From assembly GCA_041168985.1 (NCBI GenBank), contig JBEEKA010000177.1, forward strand, positions 1 to 15,813: a DNA stretch of 15,813 nucleotides, read 5' to 3'. The stretch is from ZC4RG30 sp041168985 (GTDB lineage: Bacteria > Pseudomonadota > Gammaproteobacteria > Steroidobacterales > Steroidobacteraceae). Positions 14,213 to 15,813 of this stretch are shown here, piece after piece. The notes under the pieces are model-generated. The model did no database searches. It saw only the letters and a list, made by a program, of their open reading frames with translations, and was not told where the DNA came from. Made by a program: the position numbers and the translations under genes. Within the stretch, counting starts at the first letter, position 1. Each line of letters begins with the position of its first letter.

Positions 14213-15813
14213 TTATCGGGTGACGACCTCGAGCAGGCGCGAGGCATTCTTCGACAGGTTCCGGTCACCTCCACTCACGGCAAGCGCGCCAGCGGCGTTG
14301 TCCCAGCGAAGCTGCGTGCTGACCGAAGTCCTGCCCTTCTCGTAGCCGTACGAAACGCCGTCATCGTCGTACAGGACGAACTGGCCATCCCGTCCCGGAT
14401 AGACGCGGATGGCGGCAATCGCCTGCTGAACCGCCGTCGAGGGAATGTCGGCTCCCAGCGGCACGATGGACCCCGCGCGCACGAACACGGGGATGCGGTC
14501 GATGGGCGCGGCCGCCATGATCCACTGGCCCCCGGTGTATTTCTGGTTCGTCCAGAAGTCGTACCAGTCGCTGCCCGCCGGCAGATAGACCGACTTCTCG
14601 ACCTGCCCCTGCTCGGTCACCGGCGCCACGAGGAAGGCAGGGCCGAACATGTACTGGGTCCCGAGATTGGCGACCGCCGGGTCGCTGGGGAAATCCATCC
14701 ACAGCGGACGCATGAACGGCACGCCCGTTTCATAGGTCGACCTGGCCGCGCTGTAGATATACGGCAGCAGCTGGTAACGCAGGCGGTCGAAGCGCGACAG
14801 GATGGTTTCGGCTTCCTTGCCGAAAGACCAGATGTCCGCATGCTTGCGGGATCCATGGATCCGGAGCGTCGGCAGGAAGGTGCCGTACTGGAACCAGCGC
14901 GTGAACAGTTCCGGGTAATCGTGGTTGTTGCCGACCGTTTCGCGGGCTTCCGAGGGATCGAGGAGCGGGGCGCGAACAGCCTTGGTCGTCTGCGGCAGGT
15001 TCTGCCAGCCGCCAATGTCGTTGCCCCAGTAGGCGATACCGGAAGCCATCATGTTCAGCCCGGTGGGCACCTGCCGGGCCAGCGCCTCCCAGGTGGAAGA
15101 GATATCGGATGACCAGAACAGCGCGCCCGAGCGCTGCGATCCCAGATAAGCGGCGCGGCTCAGGATCAGCACGCGTCGATCCGGCTTCCAGTTACGCATG
15201 CTCTGGGCCACGCCCTCGACATGCAGCAGCGGATACAGGTTGTGATAGCGATCACCGGAGCCGATGGAATAGAAATGGCCATCGGGAACCAGGTCGGGTT
15301 CCGTTTCATCGAGCCAGGGATAATCGAAGCCGCGGCTGAGGAGGTTGTCGCGGGCGTGTTCCCAGAACCACTGCCGCGCACCCGGATGGGTCGCATCGAG
15401 CAGCGCGCCGGCCCGGTCGGAGCGGAACGGCAGACCATCGACCGTCTTGCCGTCCTTGTCCTTGAGCAGGTAACCCTTGGCATCGAGTTCGTTGAAGTAA
15501 CGGCTCGAGGTTTCATAGCGGGGCCAGATCGAGATGATGCTCTGCAGACCCATCTGGTGCAGTTCGCGGTTCATGCCGTCCGGATCCGGGAACTGCGCGG
15601 GGTCGATGTCCATCTGGCCCATGCGCGTCCAGTGGAACCAGTCCACCACCATGACGTCCAGCGGATACTTCTTCTGGCGGTATGTGCGGGCCACGCGCAG
15701 GACTTCGTCCTGGCTGTCATAGCGCGCCTTGGACTGGATCAGACCGAAGGCGGACTTCGGCGGCAGCGGGGTCCGGCCGGTCACGCGGGCATAGGCAGAG
15801 TAGATGGCCTGCG
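14213..15813 (-). CDS. glycoside hydrolase family 31 protein (5' end outside window)
   Basis: The C-terminal 533 or so residues of a GH31 alpha-glycosidase (alpha-glucosidase/alpha-xylosidase group, retaining). The frame is open to the right edge: upstream of the GTG at 15784 it reads QAIYSAYARV, which joins the family phrase TGRTPLPPKSAFGLIQSK, so that GTG is not the start. The TIM barrel carries the nucleophile Asp in PWLDETEPD (codon 15308-15310) and the acid/base Asp in FWSSDISSTWE (codon 15104-15106). This is WSSD where WSGD is usual. NDIGGW and LRIHGSRKH are further substrate-site phrases. The C-terminal beta domains end with LYDDDGVSYGYEKG, as in the family. The N-terminal domain and signal peptide are not visible. 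Among GH31 activities an alpha-xylosidase is plausible given the locus, but this cannot be decided. It converges on the SMP-30 gene with a 33-base gap holding only a weak GC hairpin. Confidence 0.93.
   Translation of the reverse strand, partial: QAIYSAYARVTGRTPLPPKSAFGLIQSKARYDSQDEVLRVARTYRQKKYPLDVMVVDWFHWTRMGQMDIDPAQFPDPDGMNRELHQMGLQSIISIWPRYETSSRYFNELDAKGYLLKDKDGKTVDGLPFRSDRAGALLDATHPGARQWFWEHARDNLLSRGFDYPWLDETEPDLVPDGHFYSIGSGDRYHNLYPLLHVEGVAQSMRNWKPDRRVLILSRAAYLGSQRSGALFWSSDISSTWEALARQVPTGLNMMASGIAYWGNDIGGWQNLPQTTKAVRAPLLDPSEARETVGNNHDYPELFTRWFQYGTFLPTLRIHGSRKHADIWSFGKEAETILSRFDRLRYQLLPYIYSAARSTYETGVPFMRPLWMDFPSDPAVANLGTQYMFGPAFLVAPVTEQGQVEKSVYLPAGSDWYDFWTNQKYTGGQWIMAAAPIDRIPVFVRAGSIVPLGADIPSTAVQQAIAAIRVYPGRDGQFVLYDDDGVSYGYEKGRTSVSTQLRWDNAAGALAVSGGDRNLSKNASRLLEVVTR

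Noticed and set aside
1..15813. Mobile elements, CRISPR arrays, tRNA genes or phage genes.
   Set aside because: No transposase or integrase, no regularly spaced repeats and no tRNA-like cloverleaf were seen; all gaps are short and explained by neighbouring genes.

Overview
The window is GC-rich proteobacterial DNA. It holds twelve protein genes and almost no spare sequence. A very large TonB-dependent receptor of the Xanthomonas/Caulobacter type, a SapC family protein and flavin halogenase-like proteins beside it, Tat-exported hydrolases and a GH31 glycosidase all point to a polysaccharide-degrading aerobe. A gammaproteobacterium of the Xanthomonadales/Steroidobacterales kind is most likely. 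A Caulobacter- or Sphingomonas-like alphaproteobacterium cannot be excluded from this sequence alone.

Layout, left to right: (1) The 3' end of a Sde182/DUF1593-type secreted protein (+, 1-435). (2) A leftward gene train (7662 to 448): TonB receptor, two hairpins including a strong intrinsic terminator, then SapC, a JmjC-like cupin, flavin halogenase A and a SAM methyltransferase. From SapC onward the genes are separated by 5, 6 and -4 bases. (3) A 189-base divergent control region (7663-7851). (4) A second, paralogous flavin halogenase B (+, 7852-9399), whose stop codon interlocks with that of the next convergent gene. (5) A leftward pair: HAD phosphatase and Tat-exported type-B carboxylesterase. 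(6) A rightward pair: GntP-type gluconate permease and Tat-exported SMP-30/gluconolactonase. (7) A leftward GH31 alpha-glycosidase running off the right edge.

How they may work together (inference): the receptor imports an oligosaccharide or a similar ligand across the outer membrane. GH31, the esterase and the Sde182-like protein trim or bind the glycan. The periplasmic lactonase plus GntP recovers sugar acids. SapC, cupin and halogenase sets are known neighbours of such receptors, but their chemical job is not established. This locus adds a second halogenase and a methyltransferase translationally coupled to the first, which makes it a good candidate for an uncharacterised modification system tied to a TonB receptor.

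No tRNA, rRNA, CRISPR, insertion sequence or phage gene was seen.
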